This document shows positions 45,357-53,287 of a stretch of 64,000 nucleotides of DNA, piece after piece; within the stretch, counting starts at the first letter, position 1, and the number at the start of each line of letters is the position of its first letter. The notes beneath the pieces were generated by a model. The model made no database searches, had not been told where the DNA came from, and saw only the letters and a list, made by a program, of their open reading frames with translations. The translations under genes were made by a program, and so were the position numbers. The DNA is from Rhodopseudomonas pentothenatexigens (GTDB lineage Bacteria > Pseudomonadota > Alphaproteobacteria > Rhizobiales > Xanthobacteraceae), in the NCBI RefSeq assembly GCF_900218015.1, contig NZ_UFQQ01000009.1, forward strand, positions 1 to 64,000, read 5' to 3'.

Positions 45357-46274
45357 CTAGAGGTCGAGGCGAAATCCGGTGCGTCGGCGGATCTCGGCGC
45401 GAATTGCCGCGGGGTCGTCCAGGCCGGCGAGCGCAGTCTCGAGCTCGTCGACCTTGGCACCGACCAGCAGCCGGTACCAAAGCCCCTGCAATGCGTGGTA
45501 GAGCAGGCCTCGCTTGCCGTCGAGAAAGCCGAAACGAAACACCACCCTGTACAGGAAGTAACCGGAAGCGCTGATCAGATACGGCGTCCGGTTGTAGATC
45601 TTCTCTTTGACGAAGCGCTTGAAATCGGCCTGCAACGAACTCTTTTCCGAGCCGGCTCCGTCGCCGTCCCGGGGCAGGAAGCGCCGACGCTGGTTGATGA
45701 TGTCGATCGCCTCGCGCGTGGCATATTTGTTGTGCTTGTCGATGAAGAACGTCAGGTCGTTGAGGTTGTCGTCGGCGAAGCCGCCATCGAACACGACCGT
45801 CTTGCCTCCCCAAACCACCATGTGCTCGTCCATCCAGCGGCTCTCGATGCGGCCCTGGCCGCGCCGCCAGATCCGCAGCAGCAGCATGGGATATCGGCCG
45901 CCATGTCGGACCCACTTGCCGAGAAACATCGTCTTGCGCTTCAGCGTGACGCCGGCGACATCGGCGGGCAGCGCAGGAAGCTCACTGCGAATCCGCGCCG
46001 CCAGATCGGGCTCGATGATCTCGTCGGCATCGAGCCGCATGATCCACGAGGCGGTGATCGGCAGGTTGTCGAGCGCCCACTGAAACTGCTTGGCGTAGTT
46101 GATGAATTCGTGCTCGACCACGGTCGCGCCGTGGCTCTTGGCCAACTCGGCGGTGCGGTCGGTCGAGTAACTGTCGACGACGAATATCTCGGATGCGATC
46201 GGTGCGACGGATCGCAATGCCCGCGCAATGTGGCGTTCCTCGTTGAAGGTCAGCACGATCACGGCGAGGGACAT
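45357..46274 (-). CDS. Glycosyltransferase family 2 (WaaE/KdtX-like)
   Basis: The product is 305 residues. The GT-A fold opens with LAVIVLTFNEERHIARALRSV, followed by IFVVDSYSTDRTAELA and the metal-binding SWIMRLDADEIIEP. The long C-terminal part (MDEHMVVWGGKTVVFDGGFADDNLNDLTFFIDKHNKYATREA) is characteristic of the KdtX/WaaE branch, enzymes that add sugars to lipopolysaccharide core or capsule. ATG 46274 is chosen; the frame to 46625 overlaps the next gene. It follows a GT4 gene by 5 bases. Confidence 0.9.
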   Translation of the reverse strand: MSLAVIVLTFNEERHIARALRSVAPIASEIFVVDSYSTDRTAELAKSHGATVVEHEFINYAKQFQWALDNLPITASWIMRLDADEIIEPDLAARIRSELPALPADVAGVTLKRKTMFLGKWVRHGGRYPMLLLRIWRRGQGRIESRWMDEHMVVWGGKTVVFDGGFADDNLNDLTFFIDKHNKYATREAIDIINQRRRFLPRDGDGAGSEKSSLQADFKRFVKEKIYNRTPYLISASGYFLYRVVFRFGFLDGKRGLLYHALQGLWYRLLVGAKVDELETALAGLDDPAAIRAEIRRRTGFRLDL

Positions 46275-46279
46275 GTCGG

Positions 46280-47452
46280 CTACCTCGATCGGATCTGCCT
46301 GGCCGCCGCGTTGCGGCTGCGGGAGAGCGATGCGGCATCCGGCTCGGGGAGCTCCAGCAACCGGCGATAGAGCGAGGCCTGAGCGAACCCGTGCGACGAA
46401 TAACCGTATCGTGCTGCGGCTCTCAGCGCGTTGCGCTGCAGCTCCGCGTAGCGCTCGGGAGCGAGGCTGCAGCACATCTCGAATGCATCGAGCAGCGCAT
46501 CGGCGCCGTTTGCAATCACGATGCCGCTGCCGGTTTCGGCGACATCGTCCGCAACGCCGACCCGTTTCGTGACAATCGCGGGAATGCCGCGAACCAGCGC
46601 CTCGGCCGCCGCCATGCCGAAGCACTCGTACTCGGATGCCAGCACCACAAAGTCGACTTCGCGAAAGAACTGCTCACGGCGCTGGCCGGTCACGAAGCCG
46701 ACCCAGCTGATCCGGCCGCTGCCGTCGTCCAGCGCGCGAAGCTCGCTCTCATAGTCTCTGTCGCCGCTGCCGGCGAGCAGAAGCTGGCTGCGTTTGGCGC
46801 GCACCGCCGCGGAAATGATGTATTCGAGATGCTTTTTCGGATGAAAGCGGCCGAGATAGCCGAACCGGATCTGTCCGGCCGCGGCGAAGCCGTCGCGCAC
46901 ACCACGAGGCGGCGCCGATTCCAGATCGTCGTAGACCGGATGCGGGATCACCACCGCCATCCGGTGGGCGGGCGAATCCCGCGCTTCGAGCGCTGACGAA
47001 TAGATCACGCAGTCGCACAGCTTGACGTAGAACCAGACGATCAGCCGCTTGATCTGTTTTCGTAAACGCGATCGGGTCCGTCGACGCTCCTCGTAGGTCA
47101 GCGTCTCGTGCGGTGTCACGGCGCTGCGACGACCGGACAGCCTTGCGAGCGCGACCGCAAGAATGCTGATCGGCACCCAGCACCCGTCGACGTGGATCAC
47201 GTCGAACCGGCGGACGTGCCGCAGCAGAAACAATGCGGCACCGAACAGGCCTCCCTTGGCGTGAACCGCGATGCCGCGGGCCACCAGGCGCCGATGATCG
47301 GGGAATCCGGCGATGTCACGGCCGCGCGTGCGCAGGGTGAGGCATTCGATCGAGGCGTCCGCCGCCGCGGTGGCGATCACCGCGGCGCTGAAGACGCTGG
47401 GAGGGCCACCCGTCGCCGGGTCGAGGCTGCCCAGAACTCTTAGAACACGCAT
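46280..47452 (-). CDS. Glycosyltransferase family 4
   Basis: This is a 390-residue GT-B enzyme: MRVLRVLGSLDPATGGPPSV at the start, VDGCWVPISILAV, TPHETLTYEERR, the linker FGYLGRFHPKKHLEYIISA and the donor-site ASEYECFGMAAAEALVRGIPAIVT (EX7E-type). ATG 47452 has AGGGG upstream, whereas the earlier ATG at 47488 does not. The AT-rich gap before it contains ACGTTATC and ATGTGA. It heads the GT4-GT2-methyltransferase group. Confidence 0.92.
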   Translation of the reverse strand: MRVLRVLGSLDPATGGPPSVFSAAVIATAAADASIECLTLRTRGRDIAGFPDHRRLVARGIAVHAKGGLFGAALFLLRHVRRFDVIHVDGCWVPISILAVALARLSGRRSAVTPHETLTYEERRRTRSRLRKQIKRLIVWFYVKLCDCVIYSSALEARDSPAHRMAVVIPHPVYDDLESAPPRGVRDGFAAAGQIRFGYLGRFHPKKHLEYIISAAVRAKRSQLLLAGSGDRDYESELRALDDGSGRISWVGFVTGQRREQFFREVDFVVLASEYECFGMAAAEALVRGIPAIVTKRVGVADDVAETGSGIVIANGADALLDAFEMCCSLAPERYAELQRNALRAAARYGYSSHGFAQASLYRRLLELPEPDAASLSRSRNAAARQIRSR

Positions 47453-47521
47453 CCGCCGCCCCTGTCTGCCGGAGACGGATGTAGTCAAGCTATGTGATGA
47501 TTTAATGATATCGGCGGTTGA

Positions 47522-47529
47522 ACGTTATC
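47522..47529. promoter_or_regulatory. GATAACGTTATC-type half motif
   Basis: Exact ACGTTATC, about 70 bases before the GT4 ATG, overlapping the stop codon of the upstream ligase/polymerase gene, in an AT-rich island with ATGTGA at 47492-47497. Confidence 0.4.
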
Positions 47530-48757
47530 AATATAACATTCGATTTGGACGGTGCGGCCGGACGCCGAACAACAGCAGCATCATGGCGAGGCCGTGGATG
47601 TCGCCGAGATTGAACAATTGCGGCTGGAAGAACGAGGCGAACGTCAGTGCCGCGAGGCCGCCGGCGCGGGCCGCCGCGATGCGCCGGCCTTCCGGATCCC
47701 GGCTCGCCGCCGGTTCGGCCAGCGCCTTCACCACGATCACCGCCAGCGCTGCAATCATCAGGCTGCCTCCGACAACGCCGAATTCGATCAGGGTCCGGAG
47801 AAATCCGTTATGGCCGGCTTGCTCGGTGTCGGGTCGCTTGAAACCGAGGCCGAAAGGAGACTCGGCGATTGCGGCCATCGCGCGTGCCCATTGCTCGTCG
47901 CGACCGGTGAAGCCGGAATTCAGGTTGCGCTCGGGATCGTCGAGGGCGAGCATCCCGAACAGCACGTCCGGGAACAGCAGCGCCGCCGCGGCGGCTGCGA
48001 ACGCCAGCAGTGCGAGCCGCCCGCCGAGCCGTCTCGATGTCACTTCGAACACCAGGAACGCCAGCGCGCAGCCGACCATGGCGAAGCGGGAACTCACGGC
48101 GGTGGCGAGCACGAAACATGTGAGCCTCGCCGCAACCATCACATATCCGCGGCGGAACTGGGAAAACACGAATCCGGCGAGCATGACGGAACCCAGCATG
48201 TTCGGATGAATGCCGCCGAGGCGGCGGTCCACCGGCCAGCCGTGTACGGCGATCGCATAGGCGCAGAAGATCAGAACCGTGACGGCGATTCCGCCGAAGC
48301 AGTCGGCCAGTTCATGGTCCGGCACGGTCCACAGCGCGGAAAAGCACACGATCACGGCAAGCAGCAGGAGCGTGTAGACCGTCCCCTCGAGCACCGCAAT
48401 TTCCCGACCGTGGAGCTGCAGGCCGATCGACAGCAGGATGACCGCGAGGATCGCGGCCTGGAGCGGGTTGTAAAGCGCCAGCGCTCGTACAGGGCGTGCA
48501 GGGCCGGCGACCAACGACACAAGGATGAACTGCGACAGGCCCGCGACCTGATACATCTGGTACAGCGGAATGGTGGCGCCTTCTGCGGCCCAAACGTCGA
48601 CAGATGCCAAGGGGAAGAACAGACAGGCGCACCAAGCCCACAACGAAAGGGAGAGCGCGGTGGAGCGTCGTCGGCCCGGCAGCGGTGTCGCTGTCGAGAC
48701 CGCGGTGCGCATTTGATCTGTCGCAGTCACGGCCTTCGATGGCTGGCTTGCTGGCAC
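47528..48757 (-). CDS. O-antigen ligase/polymerase (Wzy_C) membrane protein
   Basis: This is a protein of about 409 residues with ten to twelve membrane helices and the large periplasmic loop of the Wzy_C family (LNSGFTGRDEQWARAMAAIAESPFGLGFK, with GHNGFLRTLIEFGVVGG after it). Conserved Arg in GRDEQW and His in GHNGFL correspond to the family signature. It either polymerises the repeat unit or ligates glycan to a lipid acceptor. The start is a GTG at 48757 or an ATG at 48712; neither has a clear ribosome site. Confidence 0.85.
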   Translation of the reverse strand: MPASQPSKAVTATDQMRTAVSTATPLPGRRRSTALSLSLWAWCACLFFPLASVDVWAAEGATIPLYQMYQVAGLSQFILVSLVAGPARPVRALALYNPLQAAILAVILLSIGLQLHGREIAVLEGTVYTLLLLAVIVCFSALWTVPDHELADCFGGIAVTVLIFCAYAIAVHGWPVDRRLGGIHPNMLGSVMLAGFVFSQFRRGYVMVAARLTCFVLATAVSSRFAMVGCALAFLVFEVTSRRLGGRLALLAFAAAAAALLFPDVLFGMLALDDPERNLNSGFTGRDEQWARAMAAIAESPFGLGFKRPDTEQAGHNGFLRTLIEFGVVGGSLMIAALAVIVVKALAEPAASRDPEGRRIAAARAGGLAALTFASFFQPQLFNLGDIHGLAMMLLLFGVRPHRPNRMLY

Positions 48758-48935
48758 GACAAAAGGTGTCGGGCGCTCCGGTTACAACTCAGGGAAATGT
48801 GCCTGGCCGGCAAGTTTCACCGAAGTGGCTGCTACGCGTGCGAAACCCGCGTGTGCACCACGACATGATGTAGCAAGAGGATGAAGCGCGCGTGACGGCT
48901 GCGCGCCACTGCGGCGACGCCGACGCCGACACCGA

Positions 48936-48953
48936 CACGACCGACGCGTCGGT
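48936..48953. terminator. Palindrome downstream of the small HTH-like gene
   Basis: A perfect 18-base palindrome (CGACCGACGCGTCGGTCG) lies in the 232-base gap between the small gene (48990-49295) and the polymerase gene, both on the minus strand. There is no T-run; it may be a terminator or a binding site. The rest of the gap is GC-rich and shows nothing else. Confidence 0.35.
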
Positions 48954-48989
48954 CGGAAGGCGTGATACGTCGAGCCGGGCGACGTGGCG

Positions 48990-49295
48990 TCAGCTGGCTG
49001 CCTGATATTTGGGCGCGGCCGAACTGCGGATCTCCATCCGCTCGCGCATCGCGCGCAGGTTTCCCGCGCATGTTGCGAGCTCGCGGTCGAGCCGCTTCTG
49101 GAGCAGCCGATCGAAGAACACCTCGGTCAACCAAGGCGACAATTTGGCGCGGGTGTGACCGTCGCGACTTTTGCGGCAGTCGAGAGGGATCGCGGCGACG
49201 GCCTCGCGTGCACCGGCGTGATCGCATCCCATGATTTCAGCTAGTTCGTCGTAAGTAACCCAGATCTGCGGCACGCTTCTGATCTCCGGACCCAT
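48990..49295 (-). CDS. Small HTH-like protein of unknown function
   Basis: The product is 101 residues. Residues 14-50 (TYDELAEIMGCDHAGAREAVAAIPLDCRKS) read like a helix-turn-helix, followed by an RDGHTRAKLS wing-like stretch and a helical C-terminus (LTEVFFDRLLQKRLDRELATCAGNLRAMRERME). I do not recognise a named family. The ATG has no ribosome site; GTG 49274, eight codons in and preceded by GGAG, may be the real start. A copy of the shared GATAACGT motif lies just before it, so it could be a regulator acting on that motif, which is only a guess. Confidence 0.6.
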   Translation of the reverse strand: MGPEIRSVPQIWVTYDELAEIMGCDHAGAREAVAAIPLDCRKSRDGHTRAKLSPWLTEVFFDRLLQKRLDRELATCAGNLRAMRERMEIRSSAAPKYQAAS

Positions 49296-49301
49296 TGTTA
49301 C

Positions 49302-49309
49302 GATAACGT
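49302..49309. promoter_or_regulatory. GATAACGTTATC-type half motif
   Basis: GATAACGT within GTTACGATAACGT; the nine bases GTTACGATA (49297-49305) are identical to 13279-13287 in the giant gene promoter. It lies 7 bases before the ATG of the HTH-like gene, in the AT-rich divergent gap up to 49440. Confidence 0.45.
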
Positions 49310-49440
49310 GCGGTCCCCTAAATTTATTTTAATGAAGTCACAGCAATGATAAGAAACATAATTAGCGTCCCGGCCGGAAGAACGATCGGAAGAGCACCTT
49401 TTGTGCGGCTTTCGCTCAGTCTCGATGGCCGGGGGGTCAT

Positions 49441-49656
49441 ATGCGTTCGGACAGGTGTTTCAAGTCCAACTATCTCGTCTCTTCTTCGGCGCTCGGTCGG
49501 AGTACGACGGTCTCCGAGTTTGCGCTCGGGGCCACCAGGTCAGCCGTTCTGGCGCGCCTCGAGGAACTGGTCCAGGAGAATGCTCTTCTCGACAGCATCG
49601 CGACCGAAACCCGGCTGGAAATCCTCCGGCTGCGGCGGCTGCTGACCGAAACCTGA
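49441..49656 (+). CDS. Possible small coiled-coil protein
   Basis: This is a 71-residue frame with a strong purine ribosome site (GGGGGG, 4 bases before the ATG). The C-terminal half (LARLEELVQENALLDSIATE, then more heptads) has leucines spaced as in a coiled coil. It lies divergent from the HTH-like gene across an AT-rich promoter gap. No family recognised. Overlapping frames in both strands have no such features, so this is the most likely gene here, but it could be absent. Confidence 0.45.
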   Translation: MRSDRCFKSNYLVSSSALGRSTTVSEFALGATRSAVLARLEELVQENALLDSIATETRLEILRLRRLLTET

Positions 49657-49932
49657 GCTTGCGCTCCCTCGCCGAAATTCGCCGGGCCGGTGCGCTGGCG
49701 ACATGACATTCGGGATTCCGTTGCGATGGCTGTCTTAGCGGCCGCCCCGCTGGCCGACCGGTCGGGCCGGTGGCGCGCCGGCTTGCATTTCGCTGTTGCC
49801 GGGGCCGCGACGTCTATTGAATCGGGGAGCCGACGACGGACAAGCACAGCGTCTCGGCCGAGGGCTCGAACCGCCGGCGCACACAGCGATGGCGGCGAAC
49901 GGCCGGTGCAGTTCGCAATGTGCTGGCCTGTC

Positions 49933-51123
49933 ATGATGCGAATTCGCTTGGTAGTCGCGGTCGGTCTCGGTGTTCTCGGGGCCTCGTCGCTCGGCGGCTG
50001 TGGGTTCATTCCGATGTCGGGCCCGTCCAGCCTGGAGATTCGCAGCGAGCAGGCTTCGACACTGCCGTTCGCCGTGGTCAAGCTCGACGCGCGGGCGGTC
50101 GAGGTGCTGCAGGCGCATGAGCCGAATGTTCTGGGGGGCGTCTTCACCGATCGCCGTCCTCCGAGCAACATCCGCTTCGGTGTCGGCGACGTGCTCGCGA
50201 TCACCATCTTCGAGGCGTTCGCCGGCGGATTGTTCATTCCCACCGAGGCCGGCGTACGTCCGGGAAATTTCGTCAATCTGCCGGATCAGGCGGTCGACAA
50301 CAACGGCAACATCAGCGTGCCCTATGCGGGGCTGGTCCGCGCCGCCGGCCGAACCAATGTCGAAGTCCAGAACGCGATCGTCGAGCGGATCAAGAATCGG
50401 GCGATCGAGCCGCAGGTGGTGGTGACGCTCAGCCAGCAGCGAACCTCGCTGGTCAGCGTGTTCGGCGACGTCCGCACGCCGGTGCGTCTTCCGATGCCGG
50501 CAACCGGTGCTCAGGACCGCATCACCGACGCAATCACCCGGGCAGGAGGCATAAGCGCCAATGGCTGGGAAACCTGGGTAATGCTCGAACGCAACGGCAA
50601 GCGGGCGACCGTGCCGTTCGCCAACTTGGTATCGATGCCGTCCAACAACATCTATGTCCAGCCCGGCGACCGGATCTACGTATATCGCGAGCCGATGAAG
50701 TTCCTCGCCTTCGGCGCCACCGGCCTGCAGGGCGAGTTCAATTTCGACGCATGGCGGATCAACCTGGCGCAGGCCGTCGCCAAGGCAGGCGGATTGTTCG
50801 ACCTTCAGGCCGACCCCGGTTCGATCTTTCTGTATCGCCGCGAGCCGCGCGATGTCGCAGAGCGGCTCGGCGTCGACTGTTCGCGCTTCGCCGGTGGATT
50901 GATACCAATCGTTTACAACGTGAGCTTTCAGGACCCCGCCGGCTTCTTTCTGGCGACCAAGGTCGACATGCGTCCCTTCGACGTCATCTATGTCGCGAAC
51001 GCGCCGCAGGTCGATATCACCAAGGTGCTGAACTTCATCAACACGGCGGTGGGGACCGCAGACAGCGGCGTCAATCTGGTCAATGATATCTATGTCGCGC
51101 GTTTGAACAGCAGGCTCCGCTGA
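49933..51123 (+). CDS. Wza-type polysaccharide export lipoprotein
   Basis: This outer-membrane polysaccharide export protein has about 396 residues. Lipobox: LGASSLGGC followed by GFIP. It has a Poly_export domain (FGVGDVLAITIFEAFAGGLF, VDNNGNISVPYAGLVRAAGRTNVEVQNAIVERI, QPQVVVTL-like IEPQVVVTLSQQ) and SLBB domains (VSVFGDVRTPVRLPMP; FGATGLQGEFNFDAWRINLAQAVAKAGGL). ATG 49933/49936 gives a proper lipoprotein signal; the frame to 49690 is unsupported. No Wzc co-polymerase gene is adjacent. The 276 bases before it hold nothing recognisable. Confidence 0.92.
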   Translation: MMRIRLVVAVGLGVLGASSLGGCGFIPMSGPSSLEIRSEQASTLPFAVVKLDARAVEVLQAHEPNVLGGVFTDRRPPSNIRFGVGDVLAITIFEAFAGGLFIPTEAGVRPGNFVNLPDQAVDNNGNISVPYAGLVRAAGRTNVEVQNAIVERIKNRAIEPQVVVTLSQQRTSLVSVFGDVRTPVRLPMPATGAQDRITDAITRAGGISANGWETWVMLERNGKRATVPFANLVSMPSNNIYVQPGDRIYVYREPMKFLAFGATGLQGEFNFDAWRINLAQAVAKAGGLFDLQADPGSIFLYRREPRDVAERLGVDCSRFAGGLIPIVYNVSFQDPAGFFLATKVDMRPFDVIYVANAPQVDITKVLNFINTAVGTADSGVNLVNDIYVARLNSRLR

Positions 51124-51148
51124 GCTGCCCGGTTCGCAGGTGGCCGGG

Positions 51149-51430
51149 TCAGATCGGCAACGCCGGCCGTTGTTGCACCGGTTCTTCTGCGGCGGTTCGG
51201 ACCCGGGCGCCGACCATTGTGACGCGGACGGCGAGGCCGAACAGATATCCGATCTGCAGCGCGACCGTGATGCCGAGCATCGCCAACAACGCCGCACCGA
51301 GCTGTACTCGCGCCGCCGCCGCATGGATGCCGACGGCGCCGATACACCCGATCGCAACCGGGACCAGACTGAACACCCTGTATCGGGTGCCGAGCACCGC
51401 GCCGATCAGAAAGCCGAGGATTGCCGACAT
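51149..51430 (-). CDS. Small membrane protein of unknown function
   Basis: The product is 93 residues with three hydrophobic helices (MSAILGFLIGAVLG; VFSLVPVAIGCIGAVGIHAA; LGAALLAMLGITVALQIGYLFGLAV) and a short polar tail. ATG 51430 follows GGAG by about eight bases. Similar-looking small proteins occur beside exopolysaccharide genes in the Bradyrhizobium group (from general knowledge, not searched). It faces the wza-like gene. Confidence 0.6.
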   Translation of the reverse strand: MSAILGFLIGAVLGTRYRVFSLVPVAIGCIGAVGIHAAAARVQLGAALLAMLGITVALQIGYLFGLAVRVTMVGARVRTAAEEPVQQRPALPI

Positions 51431-51501
51431 CGTGGACTCCACCTTCGGCTAACATCCATTGCAATTCTTGCATCGGAGTTAAGAGATTGACCGGCCCGGC
51501 G

Positions 51502-51595
51502 ATGTGATTCACATTATCGTTTGTGGTTGGACGGTCCGGGCCTGCGCGATGGCACGTGAACGGAATCACATGATCTGTTGCATGGCCTGTCACAT
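51502..51595. promoter_or_regulatory. Cluster of ATGTGA/TCACAT sites
   Basis: ATGTGA-T-TCACAT at 51502-51514 is a perfect dyad, followed at once by ATTATCG. Two more TCACAT copies lie at 51566-51571 and 51590-51595. The cluster sits between the small membrane protein gene and the secreted protein gene at 51717 and could serve either. Confidence 0.45.
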
Positions 51596-51716
51596 GTCTG
51601 ATTGTCGGACGCAGGACGATACGGGCTCTTCACCGCCCGGCGTGACATTCGGCCCGACAAGGGAATGATCGCCCGTCGCCCGGTTCGCGCGCCGTCGGAT
51701 TCGGAAAGGACTTCTC

Positions 51717-52130
51717 ATGAACGCGGGAATGCACCGCTCGGCATGCGACTTGATCCTGGGCGCCGGACTGGCTTGCGGTCTCGCGGTCGGACCTGCGGCG
51801 GCGCAGGCGCCCGGCGGCGCTGAGCCTGGTAACCGGCCGGCCTCGATCATGATCGGCGGCGCGTCTCCGCCGGCACCACGGATCGAGCGCTGCGTCGAAG
51901 TGGAGATCGGCGGGGCCAATGCGCTCGGCTGCCTCAATCAGAAACTGCAGCGTGAGGTGGCGAAGGTCAATCCGACCATCAACCTTCCACCGCTTGACGC
52001 GCGCTCCGCCGACGTGCGCATCGGCAACGTCAACGAAGCCGCGGTCAGGCAGCAGTATGGTGCCAATTATGGCCAATCTGTCGTGCCGTTCCGGCCGCCT
52101 GCGCCGGTCTATTTCGTGCCGGGCCGGTGA
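51717..52130 (+). CDS. Small exported protein of unknown function
   Basis: The product is 137 residues with a signal peptide (LILGAGLACGLAVGPAAAQA/PGG). The mature part has two cysteines (RCVEVEIGG and LGCLNQKLQREVAKV) that could form a disulphide, and a Pro-rich end. AAGGA lies before the ATG. The last bases overlap the GTG start of the lytic transglycosylase gene, so the two are translationally coupled and may act together in the envelope. No family recognised. Confidence 0.7.
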   Translation: MNAGMHRSACDLILGAGLACGLAVGPAAAQAPGGAEPGNRPASIMIGGASPPAPRIERCVEVEIGGANALGCLNQKLQREVAKVNPTINLPPLDARSADVRIGNVNEAAVRQQYGANYGQSVVPFRPPAPVYFVPGR

Positions 52131-53056
52131 TGCCGGTGAGGTGGTGCGTCGTGTTCGCCGGAACGCATGCGAAGGGCGGTGTGTGCCGTCGCCGGATGCC
52201 GACCTTTCGGCGGCTCACTTCGGCCTTGGGGCTGCTCGCCGCCTTGACGGTGTCGGCAGTCGCCGATGCGGACGTGGAGAACCTGCCGGACGGCGCGGCG
52301 GACGAGCAGGCGGGGAATCCGGCCTCGGCCGTCGCGCTGTCTGCGTCGACCGGACAGCCTTCGTCGACGCCACAAGACGATGACGAACTGCCGCCGCTGG
52401 TGTTCGATCGCGTCGCCGCGCGGCCGCTCACTGTCGCGGATCTGCCTCCTGCCAACGTTCTGCAGGGCGGCCGAGCTCCGGCGCCGCAGGTCAGGGCCGT
52501 CTTCGGGCGCGACTGGCAGGCCGGCCGCGAGACATACCGTCCGATCGTCGAACGCGAGGCGGCCGCATGGGGAGTGCCTGCCGCGCTGCTCGATTCCGTG
52601 ATGGCGGTCGAGAGCGGTTACAATCCGGGGGCGGTCGGAATGGACGGCGAGATCGGACTGATGCAGGTGATGCCGGCGACGGCAAGGATGTTAGGGTTCT
52701 CCGGCACGGTCGCAGACCTCGCTGTTCCCGAGGTCAATATCCACTACGGGGCGAAATACCTCGCGGGTGCCTGGCGCAAGGCGAGCGAGGACATCTGCAC
52801 GGCTGCGATGAAATACCGCGCCGGCCATGGTGAGACGAGGTTCTCGGTGCTTTCGGTCGAATACTGCATCCGCGTCCGCAGCCACTTGGCGGCGCGCGGC
52901 GTTGCGGTCCATGGTCAGGTCCCGACACCGACGTTCGGCGCCGCGATGGCGGGGCGGGGATCCCTGCGCCGGCCGTTGTCCGGCGGCTCGGTGAATTTCG
53001 CCGAACTCAACACCTTGCTGCGCGGGCTCGCCGCGCGGCCCGCGCCGGTCCGGTAG
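52127..53056 (+). CDS. Lytic transglycosylase (SLT domain)
   Basis: The product is 309 residues. An N-terminal signal (LTSALGLLAALTVSAVADA) and a disordered stretch precede a C-terminal SLT domain (about 145-265) with the catalytic Glu in VMAVESGYNPGAVG, then GEIGLMQVMPATARMLGF, the sugar-binding VNIHYGAKYLAG and the closing MKYRAGHGE. It cuts peptidoglycan and may open the wall for envelope-spanning machines such as the T2SS or polysaccharide exporter encoded nearby (inference). Start GTG 52127 or ATG 52130; both overlap or abut the previous stop. Confidence 0.88.
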   Translation: MMPVRWCVVFAGTHAKGGVCRRRMPTFRRLTSALGLLAALTVSAVADADVENLPDGAADEQAGNPASAVALSASTGQPSSTPQDDDELPPLVFDRVAARPLTVADLPPANVLQGGRAPAPQVRAVFGRDWQAGRETYRPIVEREAAAWGVPAALLDSVMAVESGYNPGAVGMDGEIGLMQVMPATARMLGFSGTVADLAVPEVNIHYGAKYLAGAWRKASEDICTAAMKYRAGHGETRFSVLSVEYCIRVRSHLAARGVAVHGQVPTPTFGAAMAGRGSLRRPLSGGSVNFAELNTLLRGLAARPAPVR

Positions 53057-53287
53057 ATTGGAGCGGCTCGCGTCTCTCCAGCGGATCACGACGCGCTGCG
53101 GCGTTTCTGCCGGGTGTCCGGAATCGTTGCATGCTCGCCTGTGACGAGGTCGATCTCTTCCGCTGCACGGCCCAGCGCCACGCCTTCGTGCGCACGCGAG
53201 ATTTCATTAACATTTCGTATTATGTTATGCTATCCTAAGCTGTAACAAATTGAGTTGCACCCATCGCTGCAATTTGGAGGCTTGATA
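53057..53287 (+). promoter_or_regulatory. Gap upstream of the Hint-domain gene
   Basis: The first 130 bases are GC-rich with no clear gene or terminator. The last 80 (about 53203-53260) are AT-rich, containing TTTCATTAACATTTCGTATTATG-like sequence suited to a promoter. GGAGG (53276-53280) is the ribosome site of the next gene. Confidence 0.4.

Noticed and set aside
47552..48868. A 438-codon + strand frame
   Set aside because: Antisense to the polymerase/ligase membrane protein; composition is Arg/His/Gln-rich as in other shadows.
48920..48960. GACGCCGACACCGAC-rich stretch as a possible RTX calcium-binding coding repeat
   Set aside because: No long frame with GGxGxDx repeats crosses it; it is better explained as GC-rich spacer with an 18-base palindrome.
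53007..53213. A 68-codon minus-strand frame between the transglycosylase and Hint genes
   Set aside because: It overlaps the end of the transglycosylase gene, has no ribosome site and no fold-like sequence.
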